Origin: Pseudodesulfovibrio sp. 5S69
Lineage (GTDB): Bacteria; Desulfobacterota; Desulfovibrionia; Desulfovibrionales; Desulfovibrionaceae
Direction of reading: 5' to 3'
NCBI RefSeq assembly: GCF_037094465.1
Contig: NZ_CP146609.1
Span: forward strand, 2,909,501 to 2,973,500
DNA length: 64,000 nt
Part shown: piece after piece, positions 1 through 8,078 of the stretch
Layout: each line of letters begins with the position of its first letter
Numbering within the stretch: the first letter of the stretch is position 1
Notes under the pieces: model-generated
Told to the model about the DNA's origin: nothing
The model's database searches: none
Seen by the model: the letters and a program-made list of their open reading frames with translations, nothing else
Program-made: the position numbers and the translations under genes

Positions 1-230
1 ACGGCATGGGCTTCGAGCACGGCGGTGACCACGTCGCGGTTGAACCGGGTCAGCCGCTTGCACGCCCGCTCGGCGGACGCCCCCTGGTCGAGCCACTCCT
101 GGACCAGGTCGAGCCGGGTGCGACGGATGCCCGCCAGCTTGCCCTCGCGGGCCATGACCCGCAATTCGTCCAAAAGGCCGTCCGGGACGCCTGTCATACC
201 GTTCACGGGCCGTTCGCCGTTCAAGTCCAT
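1..230 (-). CDS. N-terminus of a protein, possibly DUF294/CBS nucleotidyltransferase-like (3' part outside window)
   Basis: Only the first 76 residues are visible. The ATG at 230 is preceded by GGAG six bases upstream, and an in-frame stop lies further upstream, so this is a genuine 5' end. The visible part is a helical segment (around LDLVQEWLDQGASAERACKR) without a diagnostic motif. The next genes, DUF4212 and a VC_2705-type symporter, are often accompanied in other bacteria by a DUF294 putative nucleotidyltransferase with CBS domains, and this is my best guess. The identification rests on context, not on a motif. Confidence 0.5.
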   Translation of the reverse strand, partial: MDLNGERPVNGMTGVPDGLLDELRVMAREGKLAGIRRTRLDLVQEWLDQGASAERACKRLTRFNRDVVTAVLEAHA

Positions 231-423
231 GCCCAACTCCACGTTCCGTGGCCGAAAGTCCAACCGTTGACCGGGGGAAACCGCCCGTTCGCCGCCGAGG
301 CGTCAAGGTCCAAACCCGCGACCGCCCGGCTTCGACCGCTTACCTGAAAACGGATGCTCCCTTTGATTTCCCTACTGTAAAAGGGCTTCAACGGCAAACT
401 TTCAACCGTACTGGGGGTAAAAA

Positions 424-735
424 ATGGACAACATCGAAAGGATTCGCAAACGGCAGCTCAGCATCGCGCTCGGCGTGGGCATTCCCTATTTCGCCTTTGT
501 CATCGGCATCTTCCTGCTCGTCTACCTGGCAGGGGCATGGGTAGCCGGGACCAGCATCCTGGGATTCCCCCTGCACTACTGGCTGGTGGCCATCGCCATC
601 TACCCGATCACTTGGGGACTTTTCATCTGGTACGTGGGCAAGGCCAACGAGATAGAGGATGAAATCGCTGAAACCGCCGAAACCGGCGAAAACCCGGAGC
701 CCATGGACGCCATGGATGCCCGGGAAGGAGCGTAA
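424..735 (+). CDS. DUF4212 small membrane protein, partner of sodium/solute symporter
   Basis: A 103-residue protein with two predicted membrane helices (about residues 14-37 and 46-70), joined by a short loop, and an acidic Glu/Ala-rich cytoplasmic tail. Size, topology and position directly before a VC_2705-family symporter match the DUF4212 family, which is regularly encoded upstream of acetate/solute:Na+ symporters and is thought to be an accessory subunit. The symporter starts only 2 bases after this stop, so the two are almost certainly co-translated. GGGGG lies just upstream of the ATG. Exact function unknown. Confidence 0.8.
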   Translation: MDNIERIRKRQLSIALGVGIPYFAFVIGIFLLVYLAGAWVAGTSILGFPLHYWLVAIAIYPITWGLFIWYVGKANEIEDEIAETAETGENPEPMDAMDAREGA

Positions 736-737
736 AC

Positions 738-2312
738 ATGGAACTCGGATATCAGATACCGGTCACGGCCCTGCTGCTCATCGGGGCCATGCTGACCTTT
801 ACCGTGGTCACCACCTTCATGTTCCGCAGCCAGAAAACCTCCGCCGACTATTATCTGGCCGGACGCAAGGTCAACTCCTTCATCAACGCCTCGGCCATCT
901 CCTCGGACTACCTGTCCGCCGCCTCGTTCCTCGGCGTGGCCGGCGTGGCCTTCCTGTTCGGCTTCGACGGCATCATCTACGCCCTGGGGTTCTTCGTGGG
1001 CTACATCGCCCTGCTGCTCTTCCTGGCCAGCCCCCTGCGCAAGTTCGGACGCTACACCGTGCCCGACTTCGTCTCGGAACGCTTCCACTCCAAGACGGCG
1101 CGCGTCCTCGGCGTGATCGGCGTGCTCTTCATCTCCCTCTTCTACATGGCCCCGCAGATGCTCGGCGCGGGCAAAGTCATGGGGCTGCTGCTCAACCTCG
1201 ATTATTCCACGTCCATCATCATCATCGCCTGCATCATCACCTTCTACGTCACCGTGGGCGGCATGAAGGCCACCACCGTCAACCAGTTGGTCCAGTTCTG
1301 GATCCTGTTCGGCGCCATGTTCCTGCTGGCCTTCATTCCCTTCATGCTCAAGGGGCTGACCTACACCGACGTGGTCAAGTTCCTGTCCGAATTCAAGGGC
1401 AGCACGCCCATCACGGGCAAGGAGTTCGACGGGGCCGCCTACACCAGCCCGGCCTACTGGCTGACTAGCCTCAAGGACACCCTGTCCCTGCTGCTCGCGC
1501 TCATGTTCGGCACCGCCGGGCTGCCGCACATCCTGGTGCGCTTCTACACCGCCCCGGACGGCAAGGCCGCGCGCAGGACCGTCATCTACGTGCTCTTCCT
1601 CATCGGCATGTTCTACATCCTGAGCCCCTACGTGGGTCACGTCATCCGCTACGTCTTCCTGCAGGGAGAATCCCTGGGCGTCTCCCCGCACCTGATGCAG
1701 TGGCTGGCCGACAACGGCAAGAACCTGGCCGTGCCCGTGGCGGGCTCCTACTTCGGCGGGCAGATCCTGCTCGGCATCGTGGTGGCCGGGGCCTTCGCCG
1801 CCATCCTGTCCACCGTGGCCGGGCTGATCATCGCCTCGGCCGGGGCCATCGGCCACGACCTGGTGGTCAACGTCTTCAACCCGAACATGCCCGAACGCTC
1901 CCGCGTCAAGGTCGCCCGCGTGGCCTCCATCGCCGTGGGGCTGCTCGGCATCCCGCTGGGCTTCTGGGCCGAATCGATGCAGATCGCCATCCTCGTGGGC
2001 CTGGCCTTCGCCATCGCCGCGTCCACTTTCTTCCCGGTCCTGGTCATGGGCGTGTGGTGGCCCAAGATGACCAAGGGCGGCGCCTGCGCCGGGCTGGTCA
2101 CCGGCATCGTCGGCTCGTTCTTCATGATCCTGGGTAAGGGCATGCTGCCGCACTTCCTGCAGTATAACAATCCCGGCGGATTCGTGATGATTCTCTCCTT
2201 CATCGCCATCTACACGGTGTCCAAGATGGAATACGCCGCCAAGGGCGAAACGGCCCTGCCCCACGACACCATGGAAGTCATGGCCCTGCTCCACGGCCCC
2301 GAACAAGCGTAA
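738..2312 (+). CDS. sodium:solute symporter, VC_2705 subfamily (ActP-like)
   Basis: A 524-residue polytopic inner-membrane protein with about 13 hydrophobic helices, of the solute:sodium symporter (SSS) family. It has family-typical segments such as the ADYYLAGRKV stretch near residue 40 and the SSDYLSAASFLGVAG Na+-site region near residue 56. The length is normal for ActP/VC_2705 proteins. It is translationally linked to the DUF4212 gene (2-base gap), the usual arrangement of this subfamily. Acetate or another short carboxylate is the likely substrate by family, but nothing in the sequence fixes it. A GC-rich hairpin follows at 2339-2367. Confidence 0.88.
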   Translation: MELGYQIPVTALLLIGAMLTFTVVTTFMFRSQKTSADYYLAGRKVNSFINASAISSDYLSAASFLGVAGVAFLFGFDGIIYALGFFVGYIALLLFLASPLRKFGRYTVPDFVSERFHSKTARVLGVIGVLFISLFYMAPQMLGAGKVMGLLLNLDYSTSIIIIACIITFYVTVGGMKATTVNQLVQFWILFGAMFLLAFIPFMLKGLTYTDVVKFLSEFKGSTPITGKEFDGAAYTSPAYWLTSLKDTLSLLLALMFGTAGLPHILVRFYTAPDGKAARRTVIYVLFLIGMFYILSPYVGHVIRYVFLQGESLGVSPHLMQWLADNGKNLAVPVAGSYFGGQILLGIVVAGAFAAILSTVAGLIIASAGAIGHDLVVNVFNPNMPERSRVKVARVASIAVGLLGIPLGFWAESMQIAILVGLAFAIAASTFFPVLVMGVWWPKMTKGGACAGLVTGIVGSFFMILGKGMLPHFLQYNNPGGFVMILSFIAIYTVSKMEYAAKGETALPHDTMEVMALLHGPEQA

Positions 2313-2338
2313 CACCCACACACCCCTCTCCCCATAAA

Positions 2339-2367
2339 GGGCGGCGCCGTGACTCTCGGCGCCGCCC
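2339..2367 (+). terminator. GC-rich hairpin downstream of symporter
   Basis: A perfect 11-bp stem (2339-2349 with 2357-2367) and 7-base loop lies 27 bases after the symporter stop. No U-tract follows, so it may be a weak or Rho-assisted terminator or simply protect the 3' end. Confidence 0.45.
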
Positions 2368-2380
2368 AGCATTATCGGGG

Positions 2381-2490
2381 ATGCCTCCGGCGGGGCCTCG
2401 CCGGCCGGGCGTCTCCGACGGCTTAAGAACCTCTTGAAAGAGGTTCTTAAGAATCTCCAGAACTTTTTGTCGCCGCTTCGCGGGGGCCGT
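2381..2490 (+). repeat. intergenic compound hairpin repeat, copy 1 (forward)
   Basis: Starts with GCCTCCGGCGG, continues into a perfect 12-bp hairpin (2422-2433 with 2440-2451), then the conserved box AACTTTTTG and CGCTTCGCGGG. The same modules recur at 11961, 17905, 18072 (inverted), 24622 (partial), 24743 (inverted), 30967 and 33684 (inverted). The rest of the 356-base gap holds a partial inverted copy (about 2561-2591) and a promoter. Confidence 0.75.
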
Positions 2491-2608
2491 GCGGACGCGA
2501 TCTGCCGTGCCTCTTTTCTCCCGCATAACCACATCCGCACCAATCACGGTCCAAGGCACGCCTTCCCTCCCCTTCCCCCGGCCGCCGGAGGTGTCCTCAC
2601 GGCTTTTC

Positions 2609-2637
2609 TTGACACGACCGAGGGGGATACCTACTTA
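2609..2637 (+). promoter_or_regulatory. candidate sigma-70 promoter for the 113-aa protein
   Basis: A perfect TTGACA at 2609-2614 is followed after 17 bases by a weak -10 (TACTTA, 2632-2637). It sits about 30 bases before the ATG at 2669. Confidence 0.45.
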
Positions 2638-2668
2638 AGGACGCACCACAACTTTCAAGGAGAGCACC

Positions 2669-3010
2669 ATGAGTTATGATATTAGGCTGGTCAAACTGGT
2701 CAGCGGCGAGATGGTTGTCGGCAACTACGTCGGCAGCGACATCGAGGAACCCGCCATCCTGCAGGCCATGCCCACCCAGCAGGGCACCCAGATGGTCCTG
2801 CTGCCCTACGGATACCCCTTTGACCAGGAAATGCAGGGCAAGATCGCCCAGAGCCACGTGCTGTTCGAATACAAGAACTGCCCGGAAGAGCTGAAGACCA
2901 AATACATCGAAGCCAAGACCAACATCTCTCTGTCCAGCGGCGGGCTCGACCTGTCCGGCATGGGCGGCGGCATGGGCGGCGGCGCAGGCGGCGGCCTGGA
3001 TCTCGGCTAG
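2669..3010 (+). CDS. small Sm-like conserved hypothetical with Gly-rich tail
   Basis: A 113-residue soluble protein with AAGGAG just upstream of the ATG. The N-terminal two thirds (KLVSGEMVVGNYVGSD..., later a VLFEY strand) look like a short beta-barrel of the LSm/Sm-like kind seen in small bacterial and phage proteins. The last 25 residues are a Gly/Met repeat (GGGMGGGAGGG) ending in LDLG. It stands alone, with its own promoter upstream and a strong terminator downstream, which suggests an independently expressed small protein. RNA binding would fit an Sm-like fold but is only an inference, and no functional assignment is claimed. Confidence 0.7.
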   Translation: MSYDIRLVKLVSGEMVVGNYVGSDIEEPAILQAMPTQQGTQMVLLPYGYPFDQEMQGKIAQSHVLFEYKNCPEELKTKYIEAKTNISLSSGGLDLSGMGGGMGGGAGGGLDLG

Positions 3011-3039
3011 CCGTTCCACGCGAAACCTGCTACTTCGGA

Positions 3040-3073
3040 CGGGGCTGGCTCATGCGAGCCAACCCCGTTTTTT
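3040..3073 (+). terminator. Rho-independent terminator
   Basis: CGGGG and TGGCTC arms pair with GAGCCA and CCCCG (3040-3067), directly followed by six T (3068-3073). It ends the 113-aa gene transcript just before the radical SAM gene. Confidence 0.85.
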
Positions 3074-3098
3074 CCCGTCCCCCGAACCATTCGAGATC

Positions 3099-5645
3099 AT
3101 GAAAGAACTGCTGCCCATTCTCCCCCGTCCCTCGCGCTACATCGGCAGCGAATGGGGCGCCGTGTTCAAGGACCCGTCCACCGTCACCGTGCGGTGCGCC
3201 CTGGCCTTCCCCGACATGTACGAGGTGGGCATGTCCTATCTCGGCCAGAAAATATTGTCCGAAGCCCTGAACGCGCACCCGAATTTCTGGGCCGAGCGGG
3301 TCTTTACGCCCGACGAGGAGGCCGGCAACATCCTGCGCGAGCACGATGTTCCCCTGGCCACCCTGGAGTCCGACACGCCCCTGGCGGACATGGACGTCGT
3401 CGGGTTCAGCCTGACCCACGAGCTGTGCTACACGAACATCCTGTACATGCTTGACCTGGCGGGCATCCCGTTGCGCAGCGCGGACCGGGAGGCATCCCTG
3501 CCGCTCATCGTGGCGGGCGGCGGCGCGGCCTTCAACGCCGAGCCCGTGGCCCCGTTCTTCGACGCCATGGTTATCGGCGACGGCGAAGAAGCCATGGTGG
3601 AACTCCTGGCCGCCGTGGAGCGGGCCAAGGACGGCGGGCTGTCCAAACGGGAACTGCTGGAGTCCCTGACCGAAATCCCCGGGCTGTACGTCCCGTCGTT
3701 CTTTGAGGACGAGGGGCCGGGCAAACCGCTGAAGGCCCTCAAGGACGGCTATGAGATCGTGGAAAAGGCCGTGGTGGACGATCTCGACCGCGCGCCGTTT
3801 CCCAAGGGCCAGGTCATCCCCTTCGGGGCCATCCACGACAGGCTGACCATGGAGATCGCCCGTGGCTGCACGCGCGGCTGCCGGTTCTGCCAGGCGGGCA
3901 TGATCTACCGCCCGGTGCGCGAACGCTCACTCGACGGCCTGGGTTCCATCCTGACCAACGGCCTGGCCGAGACCGGGTACGAGGAGACCTCCATGCTGTC
4001 GCTGTCCACCGGCGACTTTTCCGGCCTGGACTCGCTCTTCACCCGCAGCTTCGACCAGTGCGCGGCCGAACAGATTTCCATCTCCCTGCCGTCCCTGCGG
4101 GTCGGTTCCCTGTCCGCGCCGATCATGGAGCGCATCTCGTCCATCCGGCGCACGGGCGCGACCATCGCCCCCGAAGCGGGCAGCCAGCGGCTGCGGGACG
4201 TGATCAACAAGGGCGTGGACGAGGCCGGGCTCATCGAGCATGTCCGGCTGCTCTTCGAGAACGGCTGGCAGGGCGTGAAACTCTATTTCATGATCGGCCT
4301 GCCCACCGAAACGGACGAGGACCTGGACGCCATTCTGGACCTCTGCCTCAAGGTCCGCGACGCGGCCGGCCGGCACATCAAGCGCTTGCAGGTCACGGCC
4401 GCGGTCTCGCCCTTCGTGCCCAAGCCGCACACCCCATTCCAGTGGGAGCCGCAGATTCCGCTGGACGAGATCTACCGGCGCATCGACCACCTGCGAGCCA
4501 TCTTCCGGCCGCACAAGCGCATTTCCATCAAATACCACGAGCCCGAGATGACCTCGCTGGAAGGGGTCTTCTCGCGCGGCGACCGCCGCCTGGCCGAGGT
4601 CGTCGAACGGGCCTACGCCAAGGGCGCGCTTTTTTCCAGTTGGAAGGATCACCTGCGCCTTGCGCCGTACCGGGAGGCCATGGACGAGGCCGGGCTCGAC
4701 TGGGACGAATACACCGGCCGACGCAACCCGGAGGGGCCGCTCCCCTGGGACCACCTGTCAAGCGGTCTGACCAAACGGTTCCTGCTCAAGGAGCGCGAAC
4801 GCGCCCTGGCCGGAAAGATCACCGACGACTGCCGCTACGGGGCGTGCCGCAACTGCGGCGTCTGCCAGTTCGACGGCCGTACTTCAACACTGAAAGGGCA
4901 GGCCGAAGACAAGGACATTCGGCCCAGGCTGGTCTTCCCGCAGCGCGACCAGGAGGGCGAACAGCCACCCTACACCGTGGAGAAGCCGGACCTGACCGGC
5001 AAGGCGGCCCACTACCGAGTGTGGTTTGAAAAGACCGGTCCGGCCGCCTTCCTCAGCCAGCTGGAGCTGCAGGCGGTGTTCGAACGCGCCTTCCGCCGGG
5101 CCCGGCTGCCCATGGCCTTTTCCGCCGGATTCCACCCCATGCCGAGGCTGTCCTTCGGCAAGGCGTTGCCTGTGGGCGTGGAGAGCCTGAGTGAGTGGAT
5201 CAACGTCTTCCTGCGCGAGGACTTCGGGCCGGACGAGGTCGTCGAACGGCTCGGCAGGAACATGCCCAAGGGGCTCACCCCTCTCAGGGCCGAACGGTTG
5301 TCCATGGGCCGCAAGCAGGCCCAAGCCGTGGAAGAGATCTATGAACTGCGCTTTGCCCGCGACGCCGAGCGCCGCCGGGCGCAGTGGCGGGCGTTCATGG
5401 CGTCAGAGAGCCATTTCATCGAAAAAAAGACCAAGAAGGGCAAACTCAGGCAGGTGGACCTGCGGCCCATGATCCGCGAGGCCATCGAGACCGACGACGG
5501 CTTGACGCTGGTCCTGGATTGGCGGGAGCAGTATATGAGCCCGCTGGCCCTGTGCACCGCGATCATGGAGGACGCCGGGCTGCTCGACTTCAACCTGACC
5601 AAGACCGAACAGCGTTTCGAGCCGGAACCCGGCGGGGATGCTTAG
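3099..5645 (+). CDS. TIGR03960-type B12-binding-like radical SAM protein fused to DUF2344
   Basis: An 848-residue cytoplasmic protein. Residues 1-240 resemble the B12-binding-like N-terminal domain of the TIGR03960 family. The radical SAM core follows with the [4Fe-4S] ligands C257-x3-C261-x2-C264 (sequence CTRGCRFC). A second Cys cluster at C578, C582, C585 and C588 (CRYGACRNCGVC) precedes a C-terminal DUF2344 domain (about 630-840, TIGR03936-like). The same fusion is common in Desulfovibrio and clostridia, where the two halves can also be separate genes. The reaction is not established; an RNA- or ribosome-related modification is often supposed. The ATG at 3099 has only a weak ribosome site. 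Its stop overlaps the convergent lipoprotein gene by 3 bases. Confidence 0.88.
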   Translation: MKELLPILPRPSRYIGSEWGAVFKDPSTVTVRCALAFPDMYEVGMSYLGQKILSEALNAHPNFWAERVFTPDEEAGNILREHDVPLATLESDTPLADMDVVGFSLTHELCYTNILYMLDLAGIPLRSADREASLPLIVAGGGAAFNAEPVAPFFDAMVIGDGEEAMVELLAAVERAKDGGLSKRELLESLTEIPGLYVPSFFEDEGPGKPLKALKDGYEIVEKAVVDDLDRAPFPKGQVIPFGAIHDRLTMEIARGCTRGCRFCQAGMIYRPVRERSLDGLGSILTNGLAETGYEETSMLSLSTGDFSGLDSLFTRSFDQCAAEQISISLPSLRVGSLSAPIMERISSIRRTGATIAPEAGSQRLRDVINKGVDEAGLIEHVRLLFENGWQGVKLYFMIGLPTETDEDLDAILDLCLKVRDAAGRHIKRLQVTAAVSPFVPKPHTPFQWEPQIPLDEIYRRIDHLRAIFRPHKRISIKYHEPEMTSLEGVFSRGDRRLAEVVERAYAKGALFSSWKDHLRLAPYREAMDEAGLDWDEYTGRRNPEGPLPWDHLSSGLTKRFLLKERERALAGKITDDCRYGACRNCGVCQFDGRTSTLKGQAEDKDIRPRLVFPQRDQEGEQPPYTVEKPDLTGKAAHYRVWFEKTGPAAFLSQLELQAVFERAFRRARLPMAFSAGFHPMPRLSFGKALPVGVESLSEWINVFLREDFGPDEVVERLGRNMPKGLTPLRAERLSMGRKQAQAVEEIYELRFARDAERRRAQWRAFMASESHFIEKKTKKGKLRQVDLRPMIREAIETDDGLTLVLDWREQYMSPLALCTAIMEDAGLLDFNLTKTEQRFEPEPGGDA

Positions 5646-6061
5646 CCGAACCAGCCGCCGCCGGAGGCGATGGTCACGGTGACCTGCCGGTAGGTGGTCG
5701 TATCGCCTCCGCCCTCGGGGGCCATCCTGACGAGCACGTCCGTCACACCCTCCTGCAGGGCGGTGAACAGGTAGCGCGCCCTGGGCTCGCCGTCATCGTC
5801 ATATTCCAGATACCGTTCCATGCGCAGCATCACCGGGTCGAAGGCCGCCCCGGTGATATGGTAGCCCTTTGCCGCGGGCCGAAGCACGTCCAGGGCGAAA
5901 ACCGCGTTCTTTTCCACCCGCAGGGCGGTGCTGTAGTCCTCATCCAAAACAATTGTTTCAACAGGCGACAGCCCCCCATTGACTGAAGATGTGCCGGAGC
6001 ATCCGCTGAAAAGCAGAATAAAAAGCGGGCATAGGGCAAAAAGGGCAATTTTTTTGAACAA
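5642..6061 (-). CDS. small lipoprotein, possibly chagasin-like (I42) beta-fold
   Basis: I place the start at TTG 6061. It has GGAGG six bases upstream and gives a clean lipoprotein signal (FKKIALFALCPLFILLFSGC) with lipobox LFSGC; the longer frame from 6094 adds a charged N-terminus without a ribosome site. The mature part is about 119 residues and rich in predicted beta strands. The pattern RYLFTALQEGVTDVLVRM near the end recalls the F-x-A-L-x2-G strand of chagasin-type cysteine-protease inhibitors, but the other family motifs are not clear. It probably sits in the outer or inner membrane facing the periplasm. The 3' end overlaps the convergent radical SAM gene. Confidence 0.65.
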   Translation of the reverse strand: MFKKIALFALCPLFILLFSGCSGTSSVNGGLSPVETIVLDEDYSTALRVEKNAVFALDVLRPAAKGYHITGAAFDPVMLRMERYLEYDDDGEPRARYLFTALQEGVTDVLVRMAPEGGGDTTTYRQVTVTIASGGGWFG

Positions 6062-6101
6062 GATTCGCCTCCACACGTGTGTCGCCAAATTCATTACGCT
6101 A

Positions 6102-6130
6102 TTGTTAAAGCCTGACGAAGCGTGTATGAA
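6102..6130 (+). promoter_or_regulatory. candidate promoter of the peptide ABC operon
   Basis: TTGTTA (6102-6107), a 17-base spacer and TATGAA (6125-6130), 155 bases upstream of the binding-protein gene. Both boxes match 4 of 6 consensus positions. Confidence 0.4.
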
Positions 6131-6164
6131 TGTTTCGTTTTCGTCCGATGAAACTACGCTGCCT

Positions 6165-6186
6165 CGGGGGTTGCGCGCAACCCCCG
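6165..6186 (+). other. perfect 22-bp palindrome in the leader of the peptide ABC operon
   Basis: CGGGGG at 6165 and CCCCCG at 6186 flank TTGCGCGCAA. The flanks CCGATGAAAC (6145) and GTTTTTCGG (6195) can extend the stem in RNA. It lies between the candidate promoter and the gene, so it may be an operator or an mRNA hairpin. Confidence 0.5.
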
Positions 6187-6284
6187 AACGAGACTGTTTT
6201 TCGGACTGCGCCCGAAGGGGTGCACGAGAGGTATGGAACGCGCCCGTGCTGGCGCAATCGGATTAATTTATGGAGGAATAACCT

Positions 6285-7910
6285 ATGAAAGTGTCGACGT
6301 TCAAAACCGCCGGCAAATTCTCCCTGCTTGTTCTCTCTCTGCTGGTCGCCGCCCTCATGCTGGTCGGCTGCAGCGGCGAAGAGAAGAAAGAGGCAGCCGA
6401 GAAAGCCGCCCCCGCTGCCCCTGAAAAAGTCACCCTCAAGCTCGCCATGGATGCCGACCCGGTGTCCCTCGATCCCCATGTCCAGCTGTCCGGCGGCATG
6501 CTGCAGTACTCCCACCTGGTCTTCGACCCGCTGGTTCGCTACGACAAAGACATGAATTTCGTGCCCCGCCTTGCCGAGAGCTGGGAACGCATCGACGACC
6601 TGACCATGCGCTTTCACCTGCGCAAGGGCGTCAAGTTCCATTCCGGCAACGATTTCACCGCCAAGGACGTGGTCTTCACCCTGGACCGCCTGAAGAAGTC
6701 CGACGACTACAAGGGTCTCTTCGAGCCCTTCACCGGCGCCGTGGCCGTGGATGACTACACCGTGGACCTGGTCACCAAGAAGCCTTACGGCCTGGTGCTG
6801 AACATGGCTACCTACATCTTCCCCATGGACTCCAAGTTCTACACCGGCACCGACGACAAGGGCAAACCCAAGGATGCCATCATCAAGACCGATTACTCCT
6901 TTGCCAACGAGAACGAGTCCGGCACCGGTCCCTTCGTGGTCACCAGCCGCGAGCAGGGCGTGAAGACCGTCTTCACCCGGTTCAAGGACTACTGGAACAA
7001 GGACACCGGCAACGTTCAGGAGATCATCCTCTCCCCGATCAAGAATGACGCTACCCGCACCGCCGCCCTTATGTCCGGCGACGTGGACTTCGTCATGCCC
7101 GTGCCTCCGCAGGACCTGGACCGCATCCGTTCCACCGACGGCCTGCAGCTCGTGACCATGTCCGGCTCGCGCATCATCACCTACCAGCTGAACGAAAAGC
7201 GCAACCCGGCCCTGGCCGACCCCAAGGTCCGCCTGGCCATGGCCTACGCCTATGACAACCAGGGCGTGGTCGAGAAGATCATGAACGGCTTCGCCACCGC
7301 GGCCGGCCAGATGTCCCCGCAGGGCTACGTCGGCCATGTCGATTCCCTGGTGCCCCGCTTCGACCTCGACAAGGCCAAGGCCCTGATGGCCGAATCCGGC
7401 TACCCCAACGGTTTCGAGGCGACCATGATCGCCCCCAACAACCGCTACGTGAACGACGAAAAGATCTCCGAGGCCTTCGCCTCCATGATGTCCAAGATCG
7501 GCATCAAGATCTCGCTGAAGACCATGCCCAAGGCGCAGTACTGGGATCAGTTCGACGCCCAGGTGGCCGACATTCAGATGATCGGCTGGCACTCCGACAC
7601 CGAGGACTCCGGCAACTTCTTCGAGTTCCTGTCCATGTGCCGCAACGCCGAAACCGGCTACGGCCAGTACAACTCCGGCAACTACTGCAACGCCAAGGTG
7701 GACGAACTGACCCTGGCCGCGCAGACCGAGACCGATCCGGCCAAGCGCGCTGCCGACCTGCAGGAAGTCGAGGAAATCCAGTACAACGAAGCGGGCTTCA
7801 TCCCGCTGCACTGGCAGAACCTGTCTTGGGCCTCCAAGTCCAACATGAACACCGAAGACATCGTGAACGTCATGAACTTCCCGTACTTCGGCGATCTGGT
7901 CATCAATTAG
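6285..7910 (+). CDS. peptide/oligopeptide ABC transporter substrate-binding lipoprotein (DppA/OppA family)
   Basis: A 541-residue family 5 extracellular solute-binding protein. The N-terminus is a lipoprotein signal with lipobox LMLVGC near residue 28, followed by a Glu/Lys/Ala linker. The mature start (KLAMDADPVSLDPHVQLSG) and a central YQLNEKRNPALADPKVR segment are typical of DppA/OppA proteins. GGAGG lies eight bases before the ATG. It heads an operon with two permeases and two ATPases, so it delivers a peptide or related solute to them. A hairpin after its stop probably lets it be made in excess over the membrane parts. Nickel-type family members exist, but no feature here points to metal rather than peptide. 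Confidence 0.92.
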   Translation: MKVSTFKTAGKFSLLVLSLLVAALMLVGCSGEEKKEAAEKAAPAAPEKVTLKLAMDADPVSLDPHVQLSGGMLQYSHLVFDPLVRYDKDMNFVPRLAESWERIDDLTMRFHLRKGVKFHSGNDFTAKDVVFTLDRLKKSDDYKGLFEPFTGAVAVDDYTVDLVTKKPYGLVLNMATYIFPMDSKFYTGTDDKGKPKDAIIKTDYSFANENESGTGPFVVTSREQGVKTVFTRFKDYWNKDTGNVQEIILSPIKNDATRTAALMSGDVDFVMPVPPQDLDRIRSTDGLQLVTMSGSRIITYQLNEKRNPALADPKVRLAMAYAYDNQGVVEKIMNGFATAAGQMSPQGYVGHVDSLVPRFDLDKAKALMAESGYPNGFEATMIAPNNRYVNDEKISEAFASMMSKIGIKISLKTMPKAQYWDQFDAQVADIQMIGWHSDTEDSGNFFEFLSMCRNAETGYGQYNSGNYCNAKVDELTLAAQTETDPAKRAADLQEVEEIQYNEAGFIPLHWQNLSWASKSNMNTEDIVNVMNFPYFGDLVIN

Positions 7911-7946
7911 CGTTCCGGCGACTTGCATTAACCGTAAAATAACAAT

Positions 7947-7981
7947 AAAGGGGAACCCCGGCCTCGCCTGGGTTCCCCTTT
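7947..7981 (+). terminator. intra-operon hairpin between binding protein and permease
   Basis: A perfect 12-bp stem, AAAGGGGAACCC (7947-7958) with GGGTTCCCCTTT (7970-7981), stands 36 bases after the binding-protein stop. It is likely a partial terminator or 3'-protecting structure. Confidence 0.7.
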
Positions 7982-8078
7982 CATACAAAAGAACGGCCCC
8001 GAAGCCGGAACTGTTGCGGTCCTCCCGAGCCCGGCCCACAATCCTGTGGCCGGAGAACATAAACGTTAACGAGCCAAC

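Noticed and set aside
600..2543. Long minus-strand open frame opposite the symporter
   Set aside because: Composition is rich in Gly, His, Glu and Gln without any family pattern; it is the shadow of a high-GC gene whose plus-strand product is clearly a membrane symporter.
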